DNA of 64,000 nt from JAMZMI01 sp039944535 (GCA_039944535.1 JBDUYP010000024.1:62001-126000), one strand, 5' to 3'. Shown: positions 1 to 9,162, numbered from the stretch's first letter. Numbers and translations: made by a program. The notes: generated from the letters alone by a model not told the origin.

Positions 1-1560
1 AGCTATGCCGGCGACCCAAATACACTCTATGGGAGATACCGAATAAGCAGGTCTCATGACTTTAGTTTCGGGTTTACTTTTGAGAAGGATGCCGGAGAAT
101 CTTTTACATGGAGTGAGAAAACAAAAGGTTTTGACTATTACTCTTTCCATTTAGCCCTGATGGACAAAGGCAAGTTCAAGTCGATAAACCTCGGCGACTA
201 TCAGATGCAGTTCGGTCAGGGTCTGGTTTTCGGGGCAGGTTTCGGATCGGGCAAAGGAGCCGAAACTGTCAACACAGTAAAACGAAACAGCACAGGCATA
301 AGACCCTATGCGAGTGTGCTGGAATCAGGCTTTTTTAGAGGTGCTGCCACAACTGTCGAGCTTGGAAAAACAGAAATCACCGCTTTTTACTCCAACCTCA
401 ATCAAGACGCCAGCCTTCAAAACGACACAACTTACTCCAACTTTGAAGAGTTCGTAAACTCCATCCAATCGACGGGTTTTCACCGAACAGAAAATGAAAT
501 AGCAGCTAAAAATAAAATCAATGAGCAGTCCTTCGGGGGTGCAGTACAGTACAACATCAACCCAAGAACAAAGTTTGGTGCCACATTTCTCAACACCTAC
601 TACTCCAGGCCTCTACAGAAGAAACCCAACAACTACAACCAGTTCGAGTTTAAGGGCGATCACAATTACATTGGCAGTATATATGGATCATACGTATGGC
701 AAAATTTCATACTTTTTGGAGAGGCCGCACAGTCAAAATCGGGAGGAAATGGAATGGTCGGAGGATTCATGGCAAGCCTCTCTCCTACCATAGACATGAG
801 TATGGCTCTTCGGAATTATGAAAAAGACTTTCATTCTTTTTACGGAAATGCCTTTAGCGAAAGCTCCCGCATAATCAATGAAAAAGGGGTATACTGGGGA
901 CTGAAAATCCATCCCAACCGGCGGCACACATTGGCCCTTTATTATGACAAGTTCTCTTTCCCCTGGCTGAGATACAGAACCGAATCTCCCTCCGAAGGAC
1001 ACGAATATCTGGCAAGGTACACGTTCAAACCATCAAGGTCCATCACCATGTATGGACAATTCCGCCATGAGAATAAGCAAATCACTGAATCCATAGATGA
1101 GTCAAACCTGAACAGACTTTTCACTGGATCGAAAAAAAACTACCTGATCAATATAGACTATAAATTAGGCCGCTCACTATCGCTCAAAACAAGGCTCCAA
1201 ACCTCATCATACGAGCTGAAAAATGAGAAAACGACGGGGTATGCGCTCATGCAGGATTTGAACTTTTCTTTCTGGAAAATGAAAGTGAGTACACGGGCTG
1301 CAATCTTTGATACAGATTATGCAAACCGACAATATGCCTATGAGAAGAATGTGCTTTATGCTTTTTCTATACCTGCCTACAATGGTGTAGGTACCCGGGC
1401 TTACATCCTCTTGCAATACAACGCAACCAGAAAGCTAACCTTCTGGGCTCGATATGCCAGATTCAATTATAGAGACACAGATACAGTGGGATCGGGACTT
1501 GCAGAAATCTCTACCAACACCCGAAGTACGCTCAATATCATGGCCAGAATCAAGTTATAA
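1..1560 (+). CDS. Outer-membrane beta-barrel protein, 3' part
   Basis: The frame is open from the first base, so the start lies outside the window; 519 residues are visible. The visible part is rich in alternating aromatic and polar residues (for example the stretch around GDYQMQFGQGLVFGAGFGSG), as expected for transmembrane beta strands, and ends in a short amphipathic strand (NIMARIKL). The GDYQxQFGQGL pattern is one I associate with the barrel-like C-terminal part of Bacteroidota proteins that carry helix-hairpin-helix motifs near the N-terminus (annotated as ComEA-like or HHH-domain proteins), but the N-terminal region needed to confirm this is missing. Function unknown; probably located in the outer membrane. 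The following gene has its own candidate regulatory region. Confidence 0.65.
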   Translation, partial: SYAGDPNTLYGRYRISRSHDFSFGFTFEKDAGESFTWSEKTKGFDYYSFHLALMDKGKFKSINLGDYQMQFGQGLVFGAGFGSGKGAETVNTVKRNSTGIRPYASVLESGFFRGAATTVELGKTEITAFYSNLNQDASLQNDTTYSNFEEFVNSIQSTGFHRTENEIAAKNKINEQSFGGAVQYNINPRTKFGATFLNTYYSRPLQKKPNNYNQFEFKGDHNYIGSIYGSYVWQNFILFGEAAQSKSGGNGMVGGFMASLSPTIDMSMALRNYEKDFHSFYGNAFSESSRIINEKGVYWGLKIHPNRRHTLALYYDKFSFPWLRYRTESPSEGHEYLARYTFKPSRSITMYGQFRHENKQITESIDESNLNRLFTGSKKNYLINIDYKLGRSLSLKTRLQTSSYELKNEKTTGYALMQDLNFSFWKMKVSTRAAIFDTDYANRQYAYEKNVLYAFSIPAYNGVGTRAYILLQYNATRKLTFWARYARFNYRDTDTVGSGLAEISTNTRSTLNIMARIKL

Positions 1561-1584
1561 CAAAGGCTGGTAAATAAATGTAAC

Positions 1585-1633
1585 TACATATAATGTATGT
1601 TCGTATAAATATGCAACACACATAATTATACGA
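1585..1633. promoter_or_regulatory. Operator-like inverted repeats upstream of nitroreductase
   Basis: Two inverted repeats fill the gap before the nitroreductase gene. The first is TACAT-ATA-ATGTA (1585-1597). The second has perfect 8-base arms TCGTATAA (1601-1608) and TTATACGA (1626-1633), ending one base before the ATG. An imperfect -7 element TATGTTCG overlaps the first and the left arm of the second. Binding by a repressor would block the promoter and translation start. That reading is inferred; no regulator gene lies next to it. Confidence 0.45.
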
Positions 1634-1634
1634 C

Positions 1635-2228
1635 ATGACACATATAAACACAATAGACAAAAGCGCATCAACTGATAAGCACCTTATTTCTGCCATTGCC
1701 AACAGATGGAGCCCCAGATCCTTCAGCGACAGACCTGTAAGCGACGAAACCTTGAAAATGCTATTTGAGGCTGCCCGCTGGGCTGCCTCCAGCATGAATG
1801 AGCAACCCTGGAGATTTGTGTACGCTCACAAAGGAGAAAGTGAATATGAAGCCATCGCAAAAGCACTTTACGACGGCAACAAATGGGCAGAACAGGCTCC
1901 TGTTTTGATCATTGCAGCTGCAAAGCAAACATTTAGTAGAAACGGGAAAACCAATGGATCAGCCCTTTACGACCTGGGACTTGCCGTAGGCAATTTATCA
2001 ATTCAGGCAACCGAAGAAGGGCTTAGCCTCCACCAGATGGGAGGTTTCGATAAGCAAATAATCTCTGAAGCATTCTACCTCGATGAAGACATTCAGCCGG
2101 CGGTAGTTATTGCTTTGGGGTACTCCGGCTCACCTGATCAATTGCCTGAGCCACTGTATTCCAGAGAAGTTTCCGAAAGAAGCAGAAAGCCATTGTCGGA
2201 TATTTCGTTCCACGGATCTCTCAACTAA
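1635..2228 (+). CDS. Nitroreductase family protein
   Basis: This 197-residue protein matches the FMN-dependent nitroreductase family in length and motifs. The N-terminal RWSPRSFSDRPV segment (residues 24-35) supplies the usual phosphate-binding Arg/Ser cluster, followed by AARWAASSMNEQPWRFV, the family's conserved substrate/FMN region. DLGLAVGNLSIQATEEGL (about residues 115-132) is the helix at the dimer interface. Members reduce nitroaromatics, quinones or enals with NAD(P)H in the cytoplasm; the real substrate cannot be read from sequence. It is followed 12 bases later by a pirin gene on the same strand, so the two are probably co-transcribed, a pairing consistent with electrophile or quinone stress. 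Inverted repeats just upstream suggest repressor control. Confidence 0.9.
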   Translation: MTHINTIDKSASTDKHLISAIANRWSPRSFSDRPVSDETLKMLFEAARWAASSMNEQPWRFVYAHKGESEYEAIAKALYDGNKWAEQAPVLIIAAAKQTFSRNGKTNGSALYDLGLAVGNLSIQATEEGLSLHQMGGFDKQIISEAFYLDEDIQPAVVIALGYSGSPDQLPEPLYSREVSERSRKPLSDISFHGSLN

Positions 2229-2240
2229 AACACAAATTCA

Positions 2241-2948
2241 ATGAAAACCATATTACATAAATCAAACTCCCGTGGTGGAGCCAACTTTGGATGGCTTGAC
2301 AGCAAGCACACCTTTAGTTTTGGGCGCTACTATGACCCTGAAAGAATCCATTTTGGTGCGCTTCGCGTACTTAACGATGACATAGTGGAGCCCGGAATGG
2401 GCTTTGGCACTCACCCACATGACAACATGGAAATAGTCTCTATTCCACTGGAAGGAGACCTGGAACACAAAGACAGTACTGGCAACATCGAGGTAATCAG
2501 ATCTGGAGATGTGCAAATAATGAGTGCCGGATCGGGCCTGACACACTCAGAATACAATCATTCCAAAACAGAGCAAGTCAACTTTCTTCAATTGTGGATA
2601 TTTCCTAAGGTAGAAAATATAGAGCCACGATACGATCAGAAAACATTTCGTCCAGAAGACAGGCAAAACAAAATTCAAACTGTGGTAGCTCCGGATGACG
2701 ATAGCGCTGTATGGATCAATCAGGATGCATGGTTTTCGCTACTTGATCAGGAAACTGACCATTCTACTGAATATCAATTTCATCAGGAAGGAAATGGTGT
2801 TTACGCCTTTGTCATTGGCGGTGATGTTAATATCAATGGAGTGGACATGAGCTTGCGGGATGGACTTGGGATATCTGAAATAGACAAACTAGAGATCAAG
2901 GCCAACACTGATTCAAAATTGCTTTTGGTAGAAGTGCCGATGGTATAA
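2241..2948 (+). CDS. Pirin family protein
   Basis: A 235-residue bicupin of the pirin (YhhW-like) family. The N-terminal cupin holds the metal-binding set: His58 and His60 in GTHPHDNMEIVS, then His102 and Glu104 in GLTHSEYNHS. These align by position with the ligands of E. coli YhhW. The second cupin (about residues 140-235) lacks such ligands, as usual. YhhW is known to oxidise quercetin in vitro, but the in vivo role of bacterial pirins is generally unresolved. Its position directly behind the nitroreductase gene suggests a shared role in redox or quinone stress. The start is the first ATG after the previous stop. Confidence 0.92.
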   Translation: MKTILHKSNSRGGANFGWLDSKHTFSFGRYYDPERIHFGALRVLNDDIVEPGMGFGTHPHDNMEIVSIPLEGDLEHKDSTGNIEVIRSGDVQIMSAGSGLTHSEYNHSKTEQVNFLQLWIFPKVENIEPRYDQKTFRPEDRQNKIQTVVAPDDDSAVWINQDAWFSLLDQETDHSTEYQFHQEGNGVYAFVIGGDVNINGVDMSLRDGLGISEIDKLEIKANTDSKLLLVEVPMV

Positions 2949-3035
2949 AAGTCATTTAACTAAGCAACACTGAGAAACCCAATTAAAACTCCTGGATTAA
3001 CGACTGTTTCTTCAACATCCAAACTTTTATTGGTT

Positions 3036-3043
3036 TAGCTTTG
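3036..3043 (+). promoter_or_regulatory. Candidate -7 promoter element of the GDPD gene
   Basis: TAGCTTTG is an exact match to the Bacteroidota -7 consensus TAnnTTTG. Transcription would begin near 3050, giving a leader of about 44 bases. No convincing -33 TTG was found at the usual distance. Confidence 0.45.
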
Positions 3044-3093
3044 TCGCACCAAGCGCTTTAGACAAATTATTCTTAACCTCTAAAAACTCATTC

Positions 3094-4008
3094 ATGCGCC
3101 TGGCGGTTACCCTCTCATTCCTTTTCCTTACATTTCAATCATTTGCTCAGTCAGTAAACCACTTCGATTCTGGCTTTTTCGAACAACAAGAATTTGCCCA
3201 CCGGGGTGGTTACGCTTATGGCCATGAGAATACCATTGGCACAATCATCAATAGCCTGGAAAATCATACACCGGCCATTGAAGTGGACGTGCGAATGACA
3301 AAGGATTATCAGTTGGTATTGTTTCATGATGAAACAATAAAACGCGTGCTGGAGGGAAAAAGAGATGTCAAGCTCTCTGAGCTAACACTAGCAGAATTAA
3401 CCCAAACACCATTTATTTCCGAGGGTGATGAAATGACATTTGTTCCTTCTCTACAGGATATGGTTGACACACTTTCTGCACTGGCATCCAAATACCCTGA
3501 CTTGATGGTCGAGCTGGACTTTAAGCCACATGAAGAAGGGCGTCTGGAACCTGCGGTGAACGAACTGCTGAGTATACTAGCAGATCAGGAATCCACCAAT
3601 GGTGACAATATCTACAATCACTTTTTTGTGTCGAGTTTCTACCCGTTCGTATTGAAAAGCCTCAGGGAGAAAAACGACAAAGTCAGGACTGCTTTTGCTG
3701 TTCACAACAATCCTACTCACAATAAGCTCAAAGGAAAAGCCGGAGTTCTGTTTTCCAAAATGGTTATCAGAAAATACGATGTACAAATACTAGAACCCAA
3801 TGTTTGTCTGGTGACAGAAAGGTTTGTGAATAAATGGCATAAGCGCGGAATTTTAATCAACACATATACTGCAAATACGGCTTGTCAAAAAGAATATTTA
3901 CGCAGGCTCAATGTTGCCATTACAACCAATTGTCCTTCCTCTGAATGCGGTTTTGATAAAAGCGACCAAATGAGCAAAGCCAAAAAATGGTGCAAAGGTT
4001 GTGACTAG
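3094..4008 (+). CDS. Secreted glycerophosphodiester phosphodiesterase-like protein
   Basis: A 304-residue protein with a clear signal peptide (MRLAVTLSFLFLTFQSFAQ). The GDPD fold is recognisable: the catalytic HRGG at 36-39 and ENT at 45-47, metal ligands Glu63 and Asp65 in AIEVDV, and the second catalytic His78 in LVLFHDE. The family hydrolyses glycerophosphodiesters to glycerol-3-phosphate and an alcohol. The signal peptide places it in the periplasm or outside, where it would scavenge phospholipid headgroups. The strand ends in a Cys-containing tail (KKWCKGCD) not typical of the core family. It is monocistronic, converging on the amidohydrolase genes. Substrate specificity is not known; some Bacteroidota GDPD-like proteins are poorly characterised. 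Confidence 0.85.
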   Translation: MRLAVTLSFLFLTFQSFAQSVNHFDSGFFEQQEFAHRGGYAYGHENTIGTIINSLENHTPAIEVDVRMTKDYQLVLFHDETIKRVLEGKRDVKLSELTLAELTQTPFISEGDEMTFVPSLQDMVDTLSALASKYPDLMVELDFKPHEEGRLEPAVNELLSILADQESTNGDNIYNHFFVSSFYPFVLKSLREKNDKVRTAFAVHNNPTHNKLKGKAGVLFSKMVIRKYDVQILEPNVCLVTERFVNKWHKRGILINTYTANTACQKEYLRRLNVAITTNCPSSECGFDKSDQMSKAKKWCKGCD

Positions 4009-4042
4009 TTCTTCTCTATTTGATGTTGGAAATCACGCTGTA

Positions 4043-4158
4043 TTGATTGAATAATCACATTCGATCAAATAAGCGAAACATCTGATTAATAATACTTTAA
4101 GATTATATTTTAGTAAAGATCTCATAAGACAGAACAATCTTCTGTTTTCTCTATGAGA
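4043..4158. terminator. Two hairpins in the convergent intergenic region
   Basis: Between convergent genes lie two inverted repeats. The first pairs TTGATTGAAT (4043-4052) with ATTCGATCAA (4059-4068), 9 of 10 bases. The second pairs TCTCATA (4120-4126) with TATGAGA (4152-4158), with an inner perfect arm ACAGAA (4029-offset +100, i.e. 4129-4134) against TTCTGT (4140-4145). Neither is followed by a strong T-run, so they may be processed 3' ends or weak terminators serving both strands. Confidence 0.45.
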
Positions 4159-4166
4159 CCATTAAA

Positions 4167-5459
4167 TCACTCATACTTCGCCCCATACTTCCGGTAAAGC
4201 CTCTGCTGCCGTCCCTCCAGATCCAACTCCCTTCCTTGAATAAAGGAATGCAGAATAACATTGGTGCGCATATCCAAAATATCACCTTCGGATATCACAA
4301 TATTCGCATCCTTTCCAGACTCAAGTGAGCCTGTCCGATCTTCTATACCAAGCACCTTTGCGGCATTCAAAGTAACCATAGCCAGCGCCTCCTCTTTACT
4401 CAACCCGTAAGCCGCGGCAGTACCAGCCAAAAAAGGAAGATTACGCGCACTGGAAAACTCATACGCCGTGAGATAGCTCAAGCAGCTCATGATCCCAGAT
4501 TCATGTACCAGGGCAGGCAGGCGATATGGCTCATCCACAACCTCATCTACCCTCCATGGAGTTCGGTGCACATTATCCAACACCACGGGGTATCCGCTTT
4601 CTTCTACCAGGTCTTTCACTACCAAAACATCTCTCATTCCAATCAAAATAACCTTGGGAATTTCAAGCTTCGTCAGTGTTTGTATGGCGTCAATGATATC
4701 CTCTGCACGATCAACCCTCACGAACAGGTTCTTCTCTCCTGAAACAACACCTACCATCGCTTCGAGCTTTAGGTTGATGGGGGATTTGGACGAATTCATG
4801 TAAGAACGAGTATCCGCAATAAGCTGAACCACCTCGTCCTTTTGTTTAACAAAGTTCTCATTGTCCTGTCGTCCATGCTCTCCTTTTTTTGGACCTCTGG
4901 TTTGCGATGGCCAGTTCAAATGAACAGCGTCATTTTCCTTATATACGGCATCTTCCCAGTTCCACGCATCTAACTGCATAATGGATGAAGTCCCCGGAAT
5001 CCGCCCTCCCTGCGGGACACTCTGAGCTATCTGAATACCCATAAACCTGAGCGTTGGTATGATTTCAGAGTCTGTGTTATAGGCTATCGCTGATCTTACA
5101 TGTGGCTTAATATCTCCCACCTCCTTTTCATCTCGGGTAGCGCGAATTGCATCGATTTCCCTTAAGCCAATCTCATTTCCTATGAGGATCATACCCGGGT
5201 AAACATGCTTCCCGGAAGCATCGATTTTTTTGTAGTCGCTTAGATCCATTCTCACTTTTCGAGCATCTACTACATTTTCAATTTTACCCTCCCTGAAAGT
5301 GATCAAAGCATTTTCTATCACCTCGCCATTACCTATATGGGCATAGCCATTCATGATCACAATGGGCTGAGACTGTGGAGCTCCAGGTGATGGTACCTGC
5401 CCAAAAATGGACTGAGCTATAAAAAAGATGAATATACTTATGTGAATTATCTTAATCAT
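4167..5459 (-). CDS. Secreted amidohydrolase-family protein, metal site degenerate
   Basis: The ATG at 5459 is preferred because it starts a clean signal peptide (MIKIIHISIFIFFIAQSIFG) and overlaps the stop of the upstream gene by 8 bases (ATGATTAA), giving 430 residues. An in-frame start nine codons earlier would weaken the leader. The fold is amidohydrolase-like: the GKHVYPGMILIGNEIG segment sits where catalytic members have PGxxDxHxH, so the metal-binding HxH is absent. The C-terminal part keeps the family's EALAMVTLNAAKVLGIEDR and GSLESGKDANIVI signature. It is probably a non-catalytic or atypical partner of the larger amidohydrolase encoded just upstream. Exported to the periplasm. Confidence 0.8.
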   Translation of the reverse strand: MIKIIHISIFIFFIAQSIFGQVPSPGAPQSQPIVIMNGYAHIGNGEVIENALITFREGKIENVVDARKVRMDLSDYKKIDASGKHVYPGMILIGNEIGLREIDAIRATRDEKEVGDIKPHVRSAIAYNTDSEIIPTLRFMGIQIAQSVPQGGRIPGTSSIMQLDAWNWEDAVYKENDAVHLNWPSQTRGPKKGEHGRQDNENFVKQKDEVVQLIADTRSYMNSSKSPINLKLEAMVGVVSGEKNLFVRVDRAEDIIDAIQTLTKLEIPKVILIGMRDVLVVKDLVEESGYPVVLDNVHRTPWRVDEVVDEPYRLPALVHESGIMSCLSYLTAYEFSSARNLPFLAGTAAAYGLSKEEALAMVTLNAAKVLGIEDRTGSLESGKDANIVISEGDILDMRTNVILHSFIQGRELDLEGRQQRLYRKYGAKYE

Positions 5460-8400
5460 GGTCGTTGAAAGTTTCGGTAAAACCATCCTCCTCGCTATCG
5501 CAGTGGAAAAACTCTTCTTCCTCCTGGGCTGACTTTTGAGTAAGCTCCCCCTTTGCTTTGGCTCCCAACATCCTATTGATGAGCCTTGATCTCTCCTTGT
5601 TTATGTACGTTATGAGCTCCTTGTTTTTTTCTACACTGAAATAAACAATACCATCTACCAGCGTATATTCTGCCTGCGCATATATGGACAATGGGTGATC
5701 AGACCACAAAACCACATCAGCATCTTTGCCAACCTTTATGCTTCCCATCTTATGGTCAAGATGGAGCAATTTGGCTGGGTTAATCGTAACCATCTTCAGC
5801 GCATCCATTTCAGACATACCTCCATATTTCACAGATTTGGCGGCTTCCTGGTTGAGTCTTCGAGCCATCTCAGCATTGTCAGAATTGATAGCCACGGTTA
5901 TGCCAGCGTCATGCATCAGACTGGCATTGTAAGGAATGGCATCTCTTACTTCAAACTTATAGGCCCACCAATCTGAAAAGGTAGAACCGCCTGCTCCATG
6001 CTCCTTCATTTTACCTGCAACTTTGTAGCCTTCTAATATGTGAGTGAAAGTGTTTATCGTAAAGTCAAATTGTTCGGCCACCTCCATGAGCATATTGATT
6101 TCAGACTGCACGTATGAATGACACGTAATGAACCGCTCTTGATTGATGATCTCGAGCAAAGCTTCTAATCTCAAATCTGTCCTTGGCGCAGCGTTTTTGG
6201 CCTTTGCTTTTTTGTTTAGTCCATCATATTTCGCCTTGGCCTCCCCGTATTCCTTTGCTCGGGTAAATCCATCCATGTAAACCTGCTCCACTCCCATACG
6301 CGTTTGGGGAAAACGGATTTTATTATGATCTCCCCAATTGGACTGCTTCACATTTTCGCCCAGAGCAAACTTGATAAACCCATCAGCTCCTTCGATTTTC
6401 ATTTGTTCGGGACTGCTGCCCCACCTGAATTTCACGAGCGCCGATTGTCCTCCCACGGGGTTAGCAGACCCGTGCAACAACTGGGCGGCCACAACCCCTC
6501 CGGAAAGCTGCCTGTAGATATTAATATCCTCAGAGTTGACCGCATCATACATGCGTACTTCAGCGACAATGGCTGAAGACCCTTCATTGACCGAACTCAA
6601 AGCGATATGCGAATGCTCATCTATGATCCCTGGCGTCAGGTGCTTTCCCGTGGCGTCAATCACCAAGGCATCAGGCGCTTCGAGGTTTTCACCAACCTTG
6701 AGGATTTTACCTCCACCAACGAGCACATCAGCCTGTTCCAATGGGTTTTCATCCTCCATTGTCCAGACTGTGGCATTTTTAAAAAGTATAGACTCCTGCT
6801 TAGGTTTTTCCGTCCAGCCATAAGCCACAAACGGATAGATCGTTTCCCCCACGATCTCACCCTCTGATTCAGAATTAGGGGATGCGGCTTCATCACCTGA
6901 AGTATCCGCACCTTCCAGTTCTGTAGCCTTCCAGTTAAATTCCTCTCCTAGCGCATTAGTCCCGATTCCTCCGAATCTCCCCTGACCTATCCAGCCTGAC
7001 AATCGGTAGGCGATGCTGTCATAATCAAAAGTGAGAAGTGCAGCATTCTCACTGGTTTTGAATGTCAAAGGAATAATTGTAGAATCTGCTTTATATAAAA
7101 CGCCTGAGTGTCCGGTTTCAATTTCTATAAGCTCCATTTTCAGTTCATTGTCTCCGAATTCAAGGCTGTATTCACCCGCATAATCAGACTTAGATAGTTC
7201 ATCGAATGGATTTTTCTCTCCGCTCACCCATGTTTCGATAACTTTGCTCTTCTCTTCAAACATATCGCCTGAGGCAATAAAGAAATTAGCTTGCATACCT
7301 TTTTTCAATGCTCCCACTTCATCAGCAACCCCAAAGTAGCTGGCGGGAATTGTGGTTAGCGATTTCAGTATTACGGTCTTGGACAGACCTGTTTTTTCGA
7401 TTTTTCTCAATGCAGACCAAAAATCTGATTTTGATTTCAGCCCATCCGTGGTAAGTGCAAATGTGATGCCCGCATCAGATAGCAGCTTCGCATTGTATGG
7501 CGCCAACTCCCAATGCTTCATTTGAGCCAGAGTAACTTCACGGGCGTCAAGCGGGTCTGCCACATCATAAGCCATCGGAAAACTGACCGGAAGGATCAGC
7601 GGCGCTTCAGTTTGTTTTATTTCTTCAATTCTTTGATACTCGTCTCCATTACCTTTGATGATATATTGAGCACCAAACTCATCTCCTATATTATCAGCAA
7701 GCAATACCCTCAGCTTATCTCCACTCGCTTCGAATACTTGAGGCAAAGACCTGTTTGTGTTAAAGGCCTCCAACGTAAGATTATATTCAACTCCGGGATT
7801 TTCTTTGTACCACTTTGCATCATAATAAGTCTGACGTATGAGCGCCACTGACCCCATGATGGATTTAGGATATTGTTGTTTTGTATCTCCTTTGGTAAAT
7901 GAAAAATTAGCTGCCGCTCGCCCTTTGATGATGGCCGCATTTGGATTGGATTCTGACAGATTGGTCAGCAGAGCAGTTCCTCGCACAATACCGGCTTTTC
8001 GAAATGAAGAAACAGCCCCAAACCCCAGCTTCTTATACTCCACCGCGGCGGCTTTATCAATCGCAAAATGATCTACAGCATCAAAATCGGATTTGACATT
8101 GTCATTCCAGCCAAAAGCTTGCTTGCGCTCACTCTCATATTGCGGTTTGTTTGAAGTGGATTTGCTCGCTACAAAATTTGAAATCCCATAATTAGTATAA
8201 GGGTCTATGAATGCCGGATAGATGTACTTTCCTTCCAGATCAATCACAATAGCCTCATCCGGTATGGGGATATTTTGCCCTGAAGCCAGTACTTTCCCCT
8301 TTTTCGTGATCAGGGTAGCATCAGACAGCACCTGTTGATGATCGATATAAATGGTGGCATTGGTAAATGCATAAACACCCGGACGTTCGTCCACTGCGCC

Positions 8401-8475
8401 ATTGGTGTGGAAAGTCTCCTGAGCAAAAGAAAACTGGAAGATCAGTAAGCTGATCCAAAGAAAAAGGTTTTTCAT
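5452..8475 (-). CDS. Large secreted protein with two amidohydrolase modules
   Basis: The ATG at 8475 begins a good signal peptide (MKNLFLWISLLIFQFSFAQ), giving 1007 residues; a start seven codons upstream is possible. Two amidohydrolase modules are joined in tandem. The N-terminal one (about 25-430) has GKYIYPAFIDPYTNYG in place of the HxH motif and looks inactive. A middle stretch with acidic EGADTSGDEAASPNSESEG leads to a second module (about 570-980) that keeps GIIDEHSHIAL (HxH), TFTHILEGYK and AINSDNAE, so it has a plausible metal site, and ends with MVTINPAKLLHLDHKMGS. Imidazolonepropionase/dipeptidase-like chemistry is likely but the substrate is unknown. It is translated just before, and coupled to, a third amidohydrolase. 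Confidence 0.85.
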   Translation of the reverse strand: MKNLFLWISLLIFQFSFAQETFHTNGAVDERPGVYAFTNATIYIDHQQVLSDATLITKKGKVLASGQNIPIPDEAIVIDLEGKYIYPAFIDPYTNYGISNFVASKSTSNKPQYESERKQAFGWNDNVKSDFDAVDHFAIDKAAAVEYKKLGFGAVSSFRKAGIVRGTALLTNLSESNPNAAIIKGRAAANFSFTKGDTKQQYPKSIMGSVALIRQTYYDAKWYKENPGVEYNLTLEAFNTNRSLPQVFEASGDKLRVLLADNIGDEFGAQYIIKGNGDEYQRIEEIKQTEAPLILPVSFPMAYDVADPLDAREVTLAQMKHWELAPYNAKLLSDAGITFALTTDGLKSKSDFWSALRKIEKTGLSKTVILKSLTTIPASYFGVADEVGALKKGMQANFFIASGDMFEEKSKVIETWVSGEKNPFDELSKSDYAGEYSLEFGDNELKMELIEIETGHSGVLYKADSTIIPLTFKTSENAALLTFDYDSIAYRLSGWIGQGRFGGIGTNALGEEFNWKATELEGADTSGDEAASPNSESEGEIVGETIYPFVAYGWTEKPKQESILFKNATVWTMEDENPLEQADVLVGGGKILKVGENLEAPDALVIDATGKHLTPGIIDEHSHIALSSVNEGSSAIVAEVRMYDAVNSEDINIYRQLSGGVVAAQLLHGSANPVGGQSALVKFRWGSSPEQMKIEGADGFIKFALGENVKQSNWGDHNKIRFPQTRMGVEQVYMDGFTRAKEYGEAKAKYDGLNKKAKAKNAAPRTDLRLEALLEIINQERFITCHSYVQSEINMLMEVAEQFDFTINTFTHILEGYKVAGKMKEHGAGGSTFSDWWAYKFEVRDAIPYNASLMHDAGITVAINSDNAEMARRLNQEAAKSVKYGGMSEMDALKMVTINPAKLLHLDHKMGSIKVGKDADVVLWSDHPLSIYAQAEYTLVDGIVYFSVEKNKELITYINKERSRLINRMLGAKAKGELTQKSAQEEEEFFHCDSEEDGFTETFNDHD

Positions 8476-8622
8476 ACCGCTGATTCTGGTTATCAATCGC
8501 TAGTTAGCTAAAGATTATCAACCCTTCACACAAGGATTATGTTAGCGGTCTTTATCGGATTACAACCAAAAGCAAAAAGGAACAGTCATGTCATTTAGTT
8601 AAGTATTAACTTTAATTCAGCG

Positions 8623-9122
8623 ATGAAATCAATAATATCCATTTTTCTATTATTCTCAATAATATGCGTTTCCTGCGATGAGAGTTGCTGTGACAGTGCT
8701 CTTGGCTCTAAACGTCCTCACTTTTTCTATCAAGACGAAGAAGGAAATGATCTCCTCAATCAAGAAACCCCAACCACTATGATTGAGATTCTATTCATTT
8801 AACATTAATACAAATGGAAAATGAATTCGACATAATCCCAAACATAACTGGCAGGGATGCGCATAAGTATAACCCAGATGAAGTTTATACTGGAAGAAAC
8901 TCTTTGATGATTACCAGTTACCCTACAGAATACTTAGTTCTTGAAAATACGGAGACCATACTAATTCATTTGAGTGCCAATGAAACTGATACCATTATTT
9001 ATGACGTGTTTTTTCCATACGAGGGTGCTACACACACTGACTATCGCAACTGGACCGTAAACGGCACCACTCACGAGCCAAATGAAGGCGGGTATATCAC
9101 GATAGTCAAAAACAGGAAGTAA
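8623..9122 (+). pseudogene. Lipoprotein gene interrupted by a one-base frameshift
   Basis: The ATG at 8623 opens a lipoprotein signal (MKSIISIFLLFSIICVSC) and a short frame that stops at 8802 after 59 codons. From 8787 another frame runs on without a stop to 9122: DSIHLTLIQMENEFDIIPN and onward. Restoring one G after the GAG codon at 8785-8787 joins them into about 166 residues. The joined protein resembles the intact 160-residue lipoprotein at 33029: both have a Cys-rich start, a DxxxNxLL segment followed by DS, and a later YLxL...DT strand. So this is most simply a decayed or mis-sequenced member of that lipoprotein family. If the frameshift is real, the product is a truncated lipoprotein; the downstream 102-residue frame from 8814 has no signal of its own. 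Function unknown. Confidence 0.75.
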
Positions 9123-9123
9123 C

Positions 9124-9150
9124 CCTGTTAGGGTTTAAAACCCCAACAGG
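9124..9150. terminator. Convergent hairpin between the lipoprotein remnant and gcdH
   Basis: CCTGTTAGGGTTT (9124-9136) pairs with AAACCCCAACAGG (9138-9150) with one mismatch, between two convergent genes. There is no long T-run on either side; the A/T-rich loop and position suit a bidirectional transcription end. Confidence 0.5.
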
Positions 9151-9162
9151 ATTATTCCCCTA

